Of a stretch of DNA of 64,000 nt, positions 49,223-60,748 are shown piece by piece. Made by a program: the position numbers and the translations under genes. Within the stretch, counting starts at the first letter, position 1. Every line of letters begins with the position of its first letter. Below the pieces are notes generated by a model. The model did not search any database. It was not told the origin of the DNA and worked only from the letters and a program-made list of their open reading frames with translations. The stretch spans positions 248,001-312,000 of the forward strand of contig JBANAY010000003.1 of assembly GCA_037952775.1 (NCBI GenBank). The letters run 5' to 3'. The DNA comes from Clonostachys chloroleuca. Lineage: Eukaryota; Ascomycota; Sordariomycetes; Hypocreales; Bionectriaceae.

Positions 49223-50071
49223 TTAAAACAATGTTTGTCCGCCGTCTATGATAATGTCTGCCCCGGTAATATATCTCCCGGAGGAGCTGGCTAGAAGGAT
49301 CACCGCGCCACACAATTCTTCGGGAGATCCCATGCGCCCATTGGGATTCCTTTCATTCCAAGTATTTCTCGCGGCTTGCAACCCGTCTCCCTCATTCAAA
49401 ATGGTATCCATGTATCCGGGACTGATGCTATTGACGCGAATGCCATGCACAGCCCACTCAGCAGCAAGCGACTTGGTCATTGCCAAAACGGCAGCTTTAG
49501 ATGCGTTGTACGCCACCTGAGGTTGCGGGAAGTTGACGCGATGGGCCGAGATGGAGGCCACATGGACAATGGAACCGCCTTTCCCCAGTTTGACCATGAC
49601 GTTGGCGGCGGCCTTGGCACAAAGGAACGACCCCGTGGTATTGATATCAAAGGTGCGGCGCCATTCCTTGGCGGGCATGTCTTTTGCGTGATCGCAGCTG
49701 ACAACGCCTGCAAAGGTTAGGAGGATATCGATGCCGCCGAACCTCTCCATGGCCTCCTGCGAGACTCTGGTAACTTGCACGTCGTCCGTAACGTCCACTT
49801 CGAAAAACAGGATTCGAGCCGAAGGAAACTTGGACTTCAGAGTCTCAATCTTTCCCACGGAGGCGGGCCCCTGCAAATCCCAGACCAGGAGCGTGTCTAG
49901 GCCATGTTCAAGCAGGGCCTCGCAAGCAACACTGCCGAGATCACCGGTTCCTCCGGTCACGACTGCGGTGCCCGAGATCCGGAAGCGAGCGGCTGCTCTT
50001 TCTGCTGGAGATAGGTCTGTAGGCAATGGAAGTGGCTTGTTTAGCTTTGCCTGGGCTGAGCTCAGAGTCAT
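49223..50071 (-). CDS. Classical SDR oxidoreductase
   Basis: Intronless, 282 aa from ATG 50071 (MTLSSAQAKLNKPLP). Cofactor motif TGGTGDLGSVACEALLEHG, then an Asp at the end of strand 2 (VWDLQG), which favours NAD(H). DINTTGSFLCAKA, the catalytic SISAHRVNFPQPQVAYNASKAA (Ser, Tyr, Lys), and NSISPGYMDT with the C-terminal DIIIDGGQTLF complete the fold. It most resembles polyol or sugar dehydrogenases of the sorbose-reductase and arabinitol-dehydrogenase type, but the substrate is inferred. A short upstream ORF lies at 50167-50349. Confidence 0.88.
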   Translation of the reverse strand: MTLSSAQAKLNKPLPLPTDLSPAERAAARFRISGTAVVTGGTGDLGSVACEALLEHGLDTLLVWDLQGPASVGKIETLKSKFPSARILFFEVDVTDDVQVTRVSQEAMERFGGIDILLTFAGVVSCDHAKDMPAKEWRRTFDINTTGSFLCAKAAANVMVKLGKGGSIVHVASISAHRVNFPQPQVAYNASKAAVLAMTKSLAAEWAVHGIRVNSISPGYMDTILNEGDGLQAARNTWNERNPNGRMGSPEELCGAVILLASSSGRYITGADIIIDGGQTLF

Positions 50072-50166
50072 CTCCGGGAGGAGCCGAGACGTGAGCTCTG
50101 AGCGATCCAGGGCGAATTGCGTATGGTTGAACTTGGATGAGGGTGAATGGAGTTTAGCAGTCAATA

Positions 50167-50349
50167 TTAATCGTCGGGGCTAAGAGACGCGGACGATCCT
50201 CTGGTGGTCTCTTCCCGATGTTTCTTAAGAGTGAATGGGATAATAAGATTGAAGAGGGTGAGGGGAATAGCCACGTTGGGAAAGTCCGAGGCCTTCCCCC
50301 AGCGGATGTCCATGACGGTGGTGCGGGGAAGCTCGTCAAGGCTATTCAT
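50167..50349 (-). CDS. Small ORF upstream of the SDR, 60 aa
   Basis: ATG 50349 to TAA 50167, ending 95 bp before the SDR start on the same strand. The product, with a hydrophobic middle (IPLTLFNLIIPF), is not recognised. It may be an upstream ORF in the SDR leader or a chance frame. Confidence 0.25.
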   Translation of the reverse strand: MNSLDELPRTTVMDIRWGKASDFPNVAIPLTLFNLIIPFTLKKHREETTRGSSASLSPDD

Positions 50350-51403
50350 TCATCATGACCATGTAAGAAACAACTTGCTTGTAATGGAGTTGGGAGCAAT
50401 AATAAACAAAGGTGATCGACGCGTCAGGCTGAGACGCGACCTACCCTACACATAGCATGAGGTGCCAATTTTGCTCGGGAGGCATAACACCTATGGTACA
50501 TGCTCTGCATTTTTAGTAGTGGTAACCGGTAATGGTTAGATGAAGCTAGGGGATGTTTTTTGGGATGATATTGTTGGGTCTCCCTGTCCCAGCCGTTGTA
50601 GTGGTTTCTTTGTGTCAGTATCACGATAATGGAGATGCTTAACTAAAATAGGTACAAATAGCCTGGAAACGAGTTACGGGGGCTTTCCGGAGCTAGACAG
50701 TAGCCTAAAAGGTATTGATAGCCCGTACCTGGCCTCTTCTAGATATTCAGATGCCTGTCCAGCTTTTCTGTTGGCCAGCTCTGCGTGGCTTATGACACAA
50801 TTTCAGGGAGCAATACGACCAGGAATTCTAGCAATCTCTCTGTGTGGCCATGGAGTGGGGATTTGTTGTCTCTGGCCAGAACTGCCGATCTCCCCACAAA
50901 TCACAAATCTACTGACCCAGAACACCCAGCTCGTGACTGCGAGCTTGTTCCGGGCAGGCATCGCCTGGCAACGCGAAACTTGTGGATTCTGGTCATTTCT
51001 AGCTAACAGCGGGCACTTGCGGCTAGACCACCTGGGCGATAGTTTTGGGAAGATTTCAATGTGGGTTGGAAGTCGTGGCAGAGAGACTAGATCTGTCTAT
51101 GCGCATCGTTTCGGAGTCTCCGCAGCTGGTATGTATTGAATATGAGGGTCTAGAACGCCAGCTATTGCTTAGTGGCTGGCTGGACACTACCCTTAGCTGG
51201 CTGTAACTAATGAAAGGGAGGAGTTTTCTGCCCTTTCCGTCCCACTCTGGACTACTTGTTGTTGGCCCAGCACTTCCTCGAGAAGCCATCCCTTTAAACA
51301 GAGATCTAAAACCACCCCTTTATCCCGAGGCAGTCACACCAAAGTCTCTCTTTCTTCTCTTCCCATTGTTTGCCACCAAATCTTGTTATCCGCTCTAGCC
51401 GAA
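50350..51403. other. Intergenic, 1.05 kb
   Basis: No gene supported; the 122-aa plus frame 50771-51139 has no recognisable content. It contains the promoter of the cysteine-rich secreted protein. Confidence 0.4.
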
Positions 51404-51883
51404 ATGAAGGCTATCATTGCCATGCTTGGCGCTTTTGCCGGACTCGCGCTCGCCTGCGGAGAGGCGGGTTTGCACATCCGCTCAGCCATGGATGCCGAAG
51501 CCAACGCCGCTTGCGAAGGAAGCAACCCGCCAATTTGGTGTCCTATGAAGTGCCAAAATTGCGGGGGACAATATTGCATCGAGGGTTTCAAAGCCTGGCA
51601 ATGCAATTCAGACCCGCACCACGGTGATCTGTGCCCTGGTGGCTGCGACGACTGCTCACCGCACCGGCAATATGATGCGCCGAAGGGATGTGTGGGTGGA
51701 CCAACAGGATTGAATGGCGTGGTAAGTGTAGCTCTCTCTTGCGACTGTTTCAAGGGTCTATTTTTTTGCTAACTGTGCAACCAATGTAGGAATGCGTAAG
51801 TTCAACCGATCTTTCCCTCAAATTATTACTTCTCGCGCCCTGGAAATATGCTAACATAAATGCACTCGTAGCCACGATGTTGA
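51404..51883 (+). CDS. Small secreted cysteine-rich protein (effector-like)
   Basis: Three exons: 51404-51721, a 6-nt exon 51790-51795 (GAATGC) and 51872-51883; 111 aa. The signal peptide MKAIIAMLGAFAGLALA ends before CGEAG. The mature part has about 13 cysteines in ~94 residues (WCPMKCQNCGGQYC, CPGGCDDC). Splicing replaces an unlikely retained-intron tail by VECPRC, adding two more cysteines. Both introns have GTAAGT donors, TAG acceptors and CTAAC branch sites, which supports the tiny exon. No family is recognised. Size, secretion and cysteine content are those of candidate effectors or antimicrobial-type proteins; no function is claimed. Confidence 0.7.
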
Positions 51884-54492
51884 AGCGACTAAATCACGAA
51901 AGTCCGGACTCCCACGCCTGGATGCTGCGCTGGATAGGAGGCCTGTTAGGAGGCGAGGAATATTATAGGATCGGTTGGCACGAGGTTGAGCTTATAACCC
52001 CACGTCTGATCGCGCGCATTGTGGGCGTATTGCATGAGCTGGAAGACTTGAAATTTCAAGCTGGGGTTATAAGAGCAGTCTTGTTTATTTGGTTGGCGTG
52101 CGTGTTCAGCTTCTACCTACGGGCACTTGGGATAGGAACCCGTGTTCAAGTTTCATTTTTATGATGTATGACTGGCTAGAGAAGGATAGAGACAAAAAAA
52201 GCAAATTCATATAATATCCTCACAGTTCGTGCCGTCTTGCTTTTGGCACTCCAAAAATTGTAAACCCTTTCCTAAACAGCTTAAAGTTTTCGTGCTTTTC
52301 TCTTCCAACTCTGGGTTTATGATGGTGTTTCTTTGAGACTGAATCGCTTTCCCGGCGGATTCGGATATTAGTCGGGAAACTATGTCATCGTTGGGCCTTT
52401 CACGCCGGTTCTGAGACTTACACACCCACAATTTTGCTACAAGAGGAGGGATAAGTAATTAGTTACGCATAAGTGTGTGTAGGCTTTGGCTCTGTGATAG
52501 ACCTTAGAGAATGACTTGAACCAACTGGGTACTAGCCAACGTGGCCTGCAGTAGACCAATGTGTTTTTGGCTAGAGGAATGAACTGAGATCGTAAGACCT
52601 GCATACATGGGCTGGTGCATCTGGGCAATCTTCAGATCTAGTTGCGAGATTTCTTCACTAAAAAGATACGGCTCCTCACTACTGTGGGATTTGTTAGGCA
52701 GCTACCAATGCATTCATTCACGCACATAGTGAAAAAGCAGTTTGCGAACCGGTCTACAGAAAACCAGAATAGTTTCTCATCAAAGGTCATCATGTATCGG
52801 CTTGATTTCTGGTATTCTGCGGATACAACTGAACTTCCGTGAATATCTAGCTCCTATCGGTCCTCGTTGCTTTGATGAGTATCCTCACTCTCTGAAGATA
52901 CGCTCATTGGTGGGATTGATATTCCGGTTTCTCTAATATGGCTTCATAAAAGACAAAAGGGGACAGAGAGAATTCCAAGATTCCCGCGCAGAATAACCCC
53001 TCTGATCATGTAAGGTTTTTGGTCGGAGAAGAGACTTGTGCCTCCACGGAAGACGTCACCGGGAAGGCAGATCTTTGTTATGCTTCCACAAATAGACACC
53101 AAGACGTGGTGCAATTTTTCGCTGGCGGTGCTCGTCAGTCTTCAGAAGATTTGCAAATGACTCCGCTGCGATTGTTCACTGATTAAAAGCTTCAAACACC
53201 TTTGTTGAGGAGAATGATCATATGCTAGTGGGATAGGTTGAAGATATCTCAGAGCTCTGCTATGACAGTCTTCTGAATCAATTTGAAAGTTGGGAATAAA
53301 AAAAGAGTGGTGAGCCCAACAACACATTGCCTGAGAGAACTCAAAGTAGTCTTGCCAAATATATTATCTTGGAATGTGGGTGTATTAAGTCTGCAGAATT
53401 ATAGGTCTGCAAAGTAATCCGCGATATCTACTTAAATCATATTTTTATAAATTTAGTACTTCAATACCTCGACTTCCCCTGCGAGGATATACATGGTACT
53501 TATGAGAATTCAAACAGTAATTCTTTAGTTAAATACCACTCCGTACTATTCCTATGCGAAACCTTTTGGAAGAGACATTGAGTGAAAGACATAAAAACTT
53601 GAAAGCTTTCCGTTTATTTATATTATGCACGTTAGACAGTTTACGGTACTTTCTTCTCCTTTTAAATATTATACGCCAGTAATACTCTCATTAGGCATAC
53701 AGGAAATAGGGATGGGTAAAGTAAAATGATCAATGAAGGATCAAGTGCAGGGCGTCTAAAGTATGGTAGTATTTCATTCGGGAATGATCCCATTGTAACC
53801 AAGTTAGGTGCTTTTGAACAGCAGCCCCCAGGTTGCAGTGAAGGCTGAAGATAAGGAATGGGGGCATAAGGTCGACTGTTAGAGACCACGAAATGGACTT
53901 CTGCAGTGCACTTGGCTTTAGAGAGCGTCCGTTCGCTTATTGAGGCAAAAGCCTGCGCACAAGGGTTTCGTTCTTCGTGCATTTCTGTCCAGTCTCCACC
54001 TGACAATGTTACTATGTTCGCTTATCAGAAGCCCTCAGTCGCCAGGACTTAAGATGCACTTCCGAGAAGTGGAACATACGTGAAGTTGGCCCTCTACGTA
54101 ATATCTTTCCTTTATGCCTAAAAGACCCCGACTATGAGAACTCGCCACGCTCGCAACCAGGATAAAGCCAATATAGGTATATTGCTAACGCCCAACTTCT
54201 CTATTCCCACTCTATCCTTCGTAAACTTAGCTCCTTAGCTTAGCCTTTTATCATAAACATTAATTATTTGAAATAAACTAGCGGCATGGATCCTTCACAA
54301 CCATGCCTTGGACCCTTTTGCACAGTAGTTAGTTAAACTTCAGAATATACAAATATCGAGACCTGGAGGACAAATATCGCGAGCTTCATGATATTCCCTT
54401 GGGAAAGCAGGATACCCGGCTTGGCCGTGGGGCGGTAAGTATTTCCCCCTTTTCGCCACGGATAGTAGAATATCCCTGACCGAAAAGGAAAA
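51884..54492. other. Gene-poor AT-rich stretch, 2.6 kb
   Basis: No gene can be supported. Open frames at 51877-52164 (plus, 95 aa) and 53662-54006 (minus, 114 aa) lack recognisable features. The right end probably holds the decayed 5' part of the DUF3176 relic. Confidence 0.35.
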
Positions 54493-55935
54493 GTGAGCGA
54501 TAATGGGCGAATGTACGCGGATCAGCCTTTTATCGCAGACGCTGATTTTGCTTTGAAAGCAGCCGCTATGTTTGGATTAGCAGCCGACGCACATAGTATC
54601 ATGCAACAAAGAGCCCTCAATTGCCCTGGAGAAGCCTGCGAATTTTCCAAGGTAGCCTCATTGGCGGTATGTAGTAGGTGCAACGATATCACGTCGTTCT
54701 TGGAGCGAACAGAGCACAAGGGGAAAACCCTTTTTGGCAGAATCCCATATGACAGCAAGACATTACACAGTCGTCAAGGTAACACCCAGAGGCAGAATAA
54801 TCTGACCAGATACTCTTTGCCGAAAGGGCTTTACCTGGATAATGAGGATGGTGATCATTACATGGGCCTTTATTACATGACGACTTCAGGGACAGGCAAT
54901 CGCAGCAAAACTCTGGCCATGGCCGACATTGATACTTTGATATGGTCACAAAACATCATTAAGGTGATAAATGATACGTCGGCAACCGAGCCCATCCTTT
55001 GGCCTAACTGTGAAGTTTATGCTTTGAGTGTGCGTTGTACTACCATGCCAGAGAGTACAACTTTACATTCTACAATAGCACAAAGACAGAAACTTCGAGC
55101 TCTGAAATTATAGATGCGGAACGACACCCTGACTCTTGGCAACCCGATTCTAGGTGGGGGAATAGGTTAGCACCAGACTTTATCGATTCACTGGCATATC
55201 ACCCAAATGACTCTTATATGCAACGGAATGACCTTCAACTATATTTTGATGTTGAGAATGGGTCGGCGAGAAGGTAGAGCATTTCAAATATGCCGTGACG
55301 GGCATCAGCTATTTTGCCCAAACCCTATTTTCCACGTGTCTCAGCCAACCTTGCTCAGACGCCCCGGATGAGTGGGTGGCCTCTACGGGATGTTACTTTT
55401 TCGTCGACAAGTACGTTACTGAAAGCGCAGATGCATATAGACCTGCGCCATCCAAGATATTATGGCAAACGAAGGATATCAATGCCACTTTCGCCAATAT
55501 TGCAAGGCGTATGAGCAATGCGCTACAGGCTGGCGATATACCAAGAACAGTCGAACAGGAACGGTAATCCAATTTGTTACGACCTATCGTATTGAATGGG
55601 GGTGGATTGCTCTACACTGTACCACCGCCGCGGCCATGCTATTATTCCTCATCTTTACTCTCTTGTCTAGGGCTCCATCTGGTGCAACAGTCCCTGTGTG
55701 GAAAACGAGCAACTTGGCCATTCTCTCTAGGGGACCCATAATTTCGGATATATTGTGGGATGGATAAAGGCTTGAGCAACTAGAGAGACAAGCAAGGCTC
55801 GCACGGGTGAGCTTGCTGCAAGTCGGTCCTACAGACGACATGTCCGCCATGGATGCAAAGCCACAGCCGTCAGACCAAGTGGAGATGACCGTAGTTCAGA
55901 ATTTTGGGGGTATAAACAAGTCCTGGCATAATTAG
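54493..55935 (+). pseudogene. Decayed DUF3176-family membrane protein gene
   Basis: Successive frames give pieces in the order of fungal DUF3176 proteins: CPGEACEFSKVASLAVCSRCNDI; then CALYYHAREYNFTFYN; VEHFKYAVTGISYFAQTLFSTC; NALQAGDI; and a C-terminal membrane segment WIALHCTTAAAMLLFLIFTLL followed by ISDILWDG. The frame changes at about 55020-55035, 55270-55290 and 55540-55560, and an in-frame TAA follows ILWDG (55765-55767) before the relic ends at 55935. No intron explains these shifts. Intact members are about 600-700 aa with N-terminal membrane helices, which are missing or unreadable here. Confidence 0.75.
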
Positions 55936-56089
55936 ACCAACTCCGCATTATGAACGTTTGTAATGAGACGAAAACCTTGTCTTAGACCTCACGTTGAATA
56001 CCAGGCTGATGAGATTAGAGAAGAATTAGAAGAGAAACCTCAGTCATTAACGACATAGATCTCAATTACTTGATATCTACCTTGAATGA

Positions 56090-56937
56090 CTATCGGCCCA
56101 TCCAACCACCATCAACGGTGAGGATTTCACCACTGACGTACCTACATCCAGCTCCTGCTAGAAACACCGTGGCCCCCTCAAAATCCTGTGGAGAGCCCCA
56201 TCGACCGGTGGGAATCCGCTCCAAGATACTTGCAGCACGCTTCTCGTCATTGATCAGCGCCTCATTCATGTCCGTAGCAATATACCCTGGTGCAATGGCA
56301 TTGACATTAATGCCGTCAGCAGCCCACTGATTGCTGAGAGATTTTGTCAACTGCGCCACGCCACCCTTTGCAGCGGCATAGGCTGGTACGTTGAGACCGC
56401 CCTGGAAAGAGACAAGACTCGCTACATTAATAATAGCTCCCCGTCTGCCAGTGGTACCTGGTGCTCGGTTACGCATATAAGCACCAAAGTCACGGCAGAG
56501 CGTCCAAACAGTCCTAAGATTGACTTGCAGCACCTAGAAAATAGAGATTAGCGGACAGCTACAAGAGGGAACTATCATCCTGGACTGGTTACCTCATCCC
56601 AATCATTCATAGGGAATTCGTGAGCAGGATGTCGTCTTTGAATGCCAGCACATGTGATTAGAATATCAACATCGTGACCATCCTGAAGAATTTTCTTTGT
56701 CAAAGCGGACACGCTCTCTTGATCAGCAAGATCAGCGGTATAGATAATGGCCTTTCGGCCAAGCGATTCGATAAGGCTCTTTGTTTCAAGATTGCTCTCG
56801 TTTCTTTGGACAAGGATGATGTCTGATCCGGCACGGGCAAGGGCGAGGGCCATAGCCTGGCCGATACCACGGGTACCCCCAGTGACAACGGCGAGGTGGT
56901 CTTCAAGTGAAAAGAGCTTCTCCAAGTAGCTTGCCAT
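56090..56937 (-). CDS. SDR, 2-deoxy-D-gluconate 3-dehydrogenase-like (KduD type)
   Basis: Two exons (56937-56593 and 56533-56090, 59-nt intron), 262 aa. Cofactor motif [36 protein letters not shown]; catalytic [21 protein letters not shown] (Ser, Tyr, Lys); C-terminal [14 protein letters not shown]. The opening [19 protein letters not shown] resembles KduD-like enzymes that oxidise or reduce 2-keto-3-deoxy sugar acids. Its promoter has one copy of the box shared with the MFS, ADH and dehydratase genes to the right, which suggests it acts in the same pathway. Confidence 0.88.
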
Positions 56938-57188
56938 GACGATTGATGCTATCTGTGATTAGTTACCGGGAGATGAAGAGGATCGAAGAGTCTTCCCAAT
57001 CTAGTATTGTATCGAGGGCCAAAACTCCATCAGTAGCTTTCCGATTACGGCTTCAGCCAGCTGGTCCGTCAGCGAGGCTATTCCTCCTTGAGACAGCAGA
57101 CCCGGCCCCTATCCATGGGTTCCACCACTCTATGGAGGCACCATGTGTGGAGTGAACCGAGGCAAGCCCTGAACTTTTAGTTTGGAAA

Positions 57189-57203
57189 GTGAACCCCCAC
57201 GCC
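57189..57203. promoter_or_regulatory. Shared promoter box, copy 1 (upstream of the SDR)
   Basis: GTGAACCCCCACGCC, 252 bp upstream of the SDR start at 56937. It contains the 10-bp core ACCCCCACGC found upstream of the neighbouring genes; one extra A separates GTGA from the C run. Confidence 0.6.
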
Positions 57204-58042
57204 AAGCTTCATCATCATCTGTTTTGATGATGTACATATGATTCAGTCAGGCAGCGGTGGATGTTATAAATTTTCGTTCAACCCCGCAAGTCTGGCAGTT
57301 TGCCCCACACATCTCCTCACGTCCGCGCGACGCGCCCATTTGTTGTCGTCACATCCGAGGTGGACGCCTGGGGCAAAGGAGGTTATCCCCGGCTTATTTC
57401 TGGATTCACTAGGGCTATTGACCACATTAGCTTTGGGATACTCGGTTACAGCGGTGAAGGCTGGGCAGCCTGGACCCTCTTGGCCGAAGGATGAGCTGGG
57501 GTCGACCCTGCTCAGGCATTTTGCCGGGGAAAGAAATTCCAGCACTACCTCGGATGCGTGAAGCTCGTCGTACGATGCTGAGGCTTTTTTGGGGTTGTTT
57601 TGCGTTTGCCTTCTATGAAACGAGTCCTGCAACAGCCAGAGAGCCTTGGTATAAGCATACTATTATAGGAGAGAATCCGTCTATAGTAGCCAATGGATGT
57701 AGTAGCTTCTGCTCCAGAGGAAGAAATTGGCAGCCTTTTTCAAATCATGCCAGAATATCTGAAATTGCTCTCAAACATATATCGCTGACTAACCAGGACA
57801 ACACTTGCCTGGGAGACTAGTTTGTCATTCAACGTGCCACAGCAACGTAACACTACCTTGCCTTCAGATCGGCCGAAACCGGAGGGACATTATGGAATAG
57901 AGAACAAAGCTAACGAAACCGGTGTGTTACGGCACGGCAATAAGCTGACTGCGAGTGTCTGCCCTGGACAACTCAACCCTTCGTTGTGAAGAGTTCTGGT
58001 CTGTGGAGAAGGATGTGGAGAAGAACCCGGGGTTTCTCCAAA

Positions 58043-58054
58043 GCGTGGGGGTCG
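58043..58054. promoter_or_regulatory. Shared promoter box, copy 2 (upstream of the MFS gene)
   Basis: GCGTGGGGGTCG, 251-262 bp upstream of the MFS start at 58305. It has the same 10-bp core in the opposite orientation to copy 1. Confidence 0.6.
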
Positions 58055-58304
58055 ATTTCGTTGGGGAATCCTGCACCTCGCACTTTCCCCCCTTTTCTCG
58101 TCGTTTGAAGACCGTCATTACCCCAAAACCACCACCTTGCTCGCAGCCCTCAGAGACTCAAACATATCTACTCAGGTTCTACCCCAACTTCACAAATCCT
58201 CAACTTCACAGCAGCCGTCCACTTGCTGTTGCTAGTCTTGACTCCTAATTCCCCGCTTTTCATACACCAGCCCTCCTTACCCCAAGAAAACAGAACGAAA
58301 AGCA

Positions 58305-59990
58305 ATGGCAGAAAAGCAGCAGGACATCGTGTCCGAGGAGGCTGAAAATGCCCAAGGATTCGACAAGATTCAAGCGCTTGATGGCATTCTTATGCCAGAA
58401 GAGATCGCCGCTCTTTCTGATGAGGACCGCGAGAAGTTAGGGAAAAAGGCGACGTTTAAAATGGACATCGTCATCATGCCTGTCTTGGTTATCATGTACA
58501 TTCTCAATTACCTCGATCGTCAGAATATTGCGAGTGCCAAGCTCGCCAACATTGAGCAGGACCTCAACATGTCCCCAGTTCAGTACCAGACTGCTGTCAG
58601 CATTCTGTTTTGCAGTTACAGTATGGATCTTCTCATCATTCTCTATTACCCCTCCTGTTGCTAACATCATGCAGTTCTCTTTCAGGTACCGTCGAATATG
58701 ATTGCGAGTCGGATCAAGTGGCCCGGAGTCTACATCTGCCTCAGCATGGCGCTATGGGGAGCCATATCTGCTGTCATGGCGTCGATTCATAACTTCGCTG
58801 GACTTATTGTCGCCCGCATTTTTCTCGGAGCTGTTGAGGCTGTGTTCTTCCCAGGTGCTATATACTTCCTCTCGCTCTTTTATAGCCGAAAGCAATTTGC
58901 CCTTCGGATGGCGATCCTATATAGCGGTTCACAACTCGGAAATGCCTTTGGAGGCCTGTTTGCTATCGGAATTCTGAAGCTTGATGGGGTCCATGGGATA
59001 TCTGGATGGCGATGGGTATGTCTATACTTTACCTTCTGTTTGTGTTTCCGTCTGAGAGTCTCTAGAACTAACCATGTCTCATTCTAGCTGTTCCTCGTCG
59101 AGGGTGTGATGACTGTTGGGCTCGCCATCGTTTTCGCCCTCATTCTCCCCAACTCAAAGAAACAGATTCTAGGGGTCTCCAAGCTCGAGATACAATGGAT
59201 TCAATGGAACTTCAACCAAGACTCTGGTCAATCAGAAGAGACTCATGAGATGACTGCCATGCAAGGCCTCCAGGCCGCTGTCAGAGACCCGAAGACCTGG
59301 CTTTTTATTGGTATTCTCTACTGCGTAAGTAAATCTCGTTATTTTAGCAATCGGAAAGATTTCTCTCAGGGATCTCTAACTAACGTGTTTCTTTAGACCT
59401 ACATTGTTGGCGCTGTTTCCAACTTCTTCCCTTCGGTTGTTGGGGGCCTGGGCTATGACCGAAATATGACCTATCTACTGACAGCTCCCCCATTCCTCCT
59501 CTGCGTCATCACTATGCTTATCAACGGCTTCCATTCCGATCGAACCAGCGAGCGGTTTTATCACGTCACTGTTGCTCTCTGCGTCACCTTGGTAGCTAAT
59601 ATCATTGCGGTGTCCACGCTTAATATTGCAGCTCGCTACGTGGCCATGATGCTTCTCCCAGGCTCCTTTTACGCGTCAACCATTGTGACTCTTTCTTGGA
59701 TCACTGGGTCGCTCTCACAACCTACGGCCAAGCGAGCCAGTGCGATTGCTTTCATCAATGCGATTTGCAACACACCCAACATTTGGTGCAGCTACCTCTA
59801 CTCTGGCGGCCCTCGCTACGTCACTGCCTTCGCAGTAAACGCCGCTGCTACTGGATTAGCTATTGCGTTTGCCATTGCCGCAAGAATCCACCTCAAACGG
59901 CTGAACAATAAGCTAGAAAGGGGCGAAGACGCCGGTAGACATGGCCCTACTCCTGCTCAGGTTGCCTCTGGTTATCGTTACATGCTGTAG
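58305..59990 (+). CDS. MFS transporter, anion:cation symporter (Dal5/allantoate permease) family
   Basis: Four exons: 58305-58620, 58675-59015, 59088-59324 and 59397-59990; 495 aa. After a polar N-terminus comes helix 1 (IMPVLVIMYILNYLDRQNIASAKLANIEQDL), the signature of the TC 2.A.1.14 family. SYILFQVPSNMI is rebuilt by splicing. GLIVARIFLGAVEAVFFPGAIYFLSLFYSRKQFALRMAI and GWRWLFLVEG follow in order. Family members carry organic anions such as allantoate, nicotinate, tartrate and sugar acids; bacterial galactonate carriers belong to the same family. Located in the plasma membrane. Next to a galactonate-dehydratase-like enzyme, a sugar-acid substrate is a reasonable inference. Confidence 0.9.
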
Positions 59991-60465
59991 AAGATGGAAT
60001 AGAAGAGTTGCTCTTGATGTACCACCATATATTAGTTGATAACCCCTAGCTTAACGCTACTCAACAAAACTCTTGGATTCTGGGTACCTCTCCCGTTCCG
60101 AGTCTTCCCAGATCAAGATATATCATTACCTGAACCTCACTTCAGTCATAATTTGCTTATAGCCTTCGGGTGGGCTGCGCATGTGAGGCTCATTATTACC
60201 CCTCTCCAGAGCGGAGATTTCAGTCTGCGAGGTTTCTCCAACCCAGCTCTGGATCCAGCGTACCCACTAGTAACAGCACGAAGCCCTCCGCTAACCCATT
60301 ATAGAGAAGGCGACATGGCGTAGGTTGGGCATTGAATACCGAGATTCGGTCCTTCCCCTCACGGGGGATTCGTCTAAGTCAGCCGCGCATGGATGATGCC
60401 GAATGAGTCTACCTACTCTGAAAATCCCGCTCTTTCATATTAGGAATAGCATCGAACAGACTCGT

Positions 60466-60478
60466 GCGTGGGGGTCAC
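60466..60478. promoter_or_regulatory. Shared promoter box, copy 3 (upstream of the dehydrogenase)
   Basis: GCGTGGGGGTCAC, 271 bp upstream of ATG 60749. It is identical over 13 bp to copy 4. Confidence 0.65.
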
Positions 60479-60611
60479 TCGAGGCTGAAATTGCGGGTGG
60501 TCCTTGAGCGAGCTAGATCGAGTGGAGATGGTGGAGTGTCGGAGGAAGAGGCTGGAGGCGGGTTGGGTGGAGGCGAACGTGTCATGGAAGGTCTTGGGGA
60601 CATCTAAGAAA

Positions 60612-60624
60612 GCGTGGGGGTCAC
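60612..60624. promoter_or_regulatory. Shared promoter box, copy 4 (upstream of the dehydrogenase)
   Basis: GCGTGGGGGTCAC, 125 bp upstream of ATG 60749 and 146 bp from copy 3, in the same orientation. Confidence 0.65.
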
Positions 60625-60748
60625 GGAGCAGCTTAGGAGAGCAATCTTGGAATTAAAGATACCTTGCCAGCTTCCATGTTAAGATGAAGGCCTCTGTATC
60701 AATCCTTGCCACGGCTTTGTTCTGTGAATAGCAGCTATCCTTCTCACC

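Larger units (their letters stand above)
56938..58304. other. Divergent promoter region, 1.4 kb
   Basis: It lies between the SDR (minus) and the MFS transporter (plus) and carries two copies of the shared box (57189, 58043). Open frames at 57238-57561 and 57491-57820 are unrecognised and not called. Confidence 0.5.
59991..60748. other. Intergenic, 0.76 kb
   Basis: 3' region of the MFS gene and promoter of the alcohol dehydrogenase gene, with two copies of the shared box at 60466 and 60612. No gene seen. Confidence 0.5.

Noticed and set aside
50771..51139. 122-aa plus-strand ORF
   Set aside because: Composition rich in Trp, Cys and Gly without pattern; most likely chance.
53662..54006. 114-aa minus-strand ORF
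   Set aside because: No recognisable domain, and I could not connect it to neighbouring exons.
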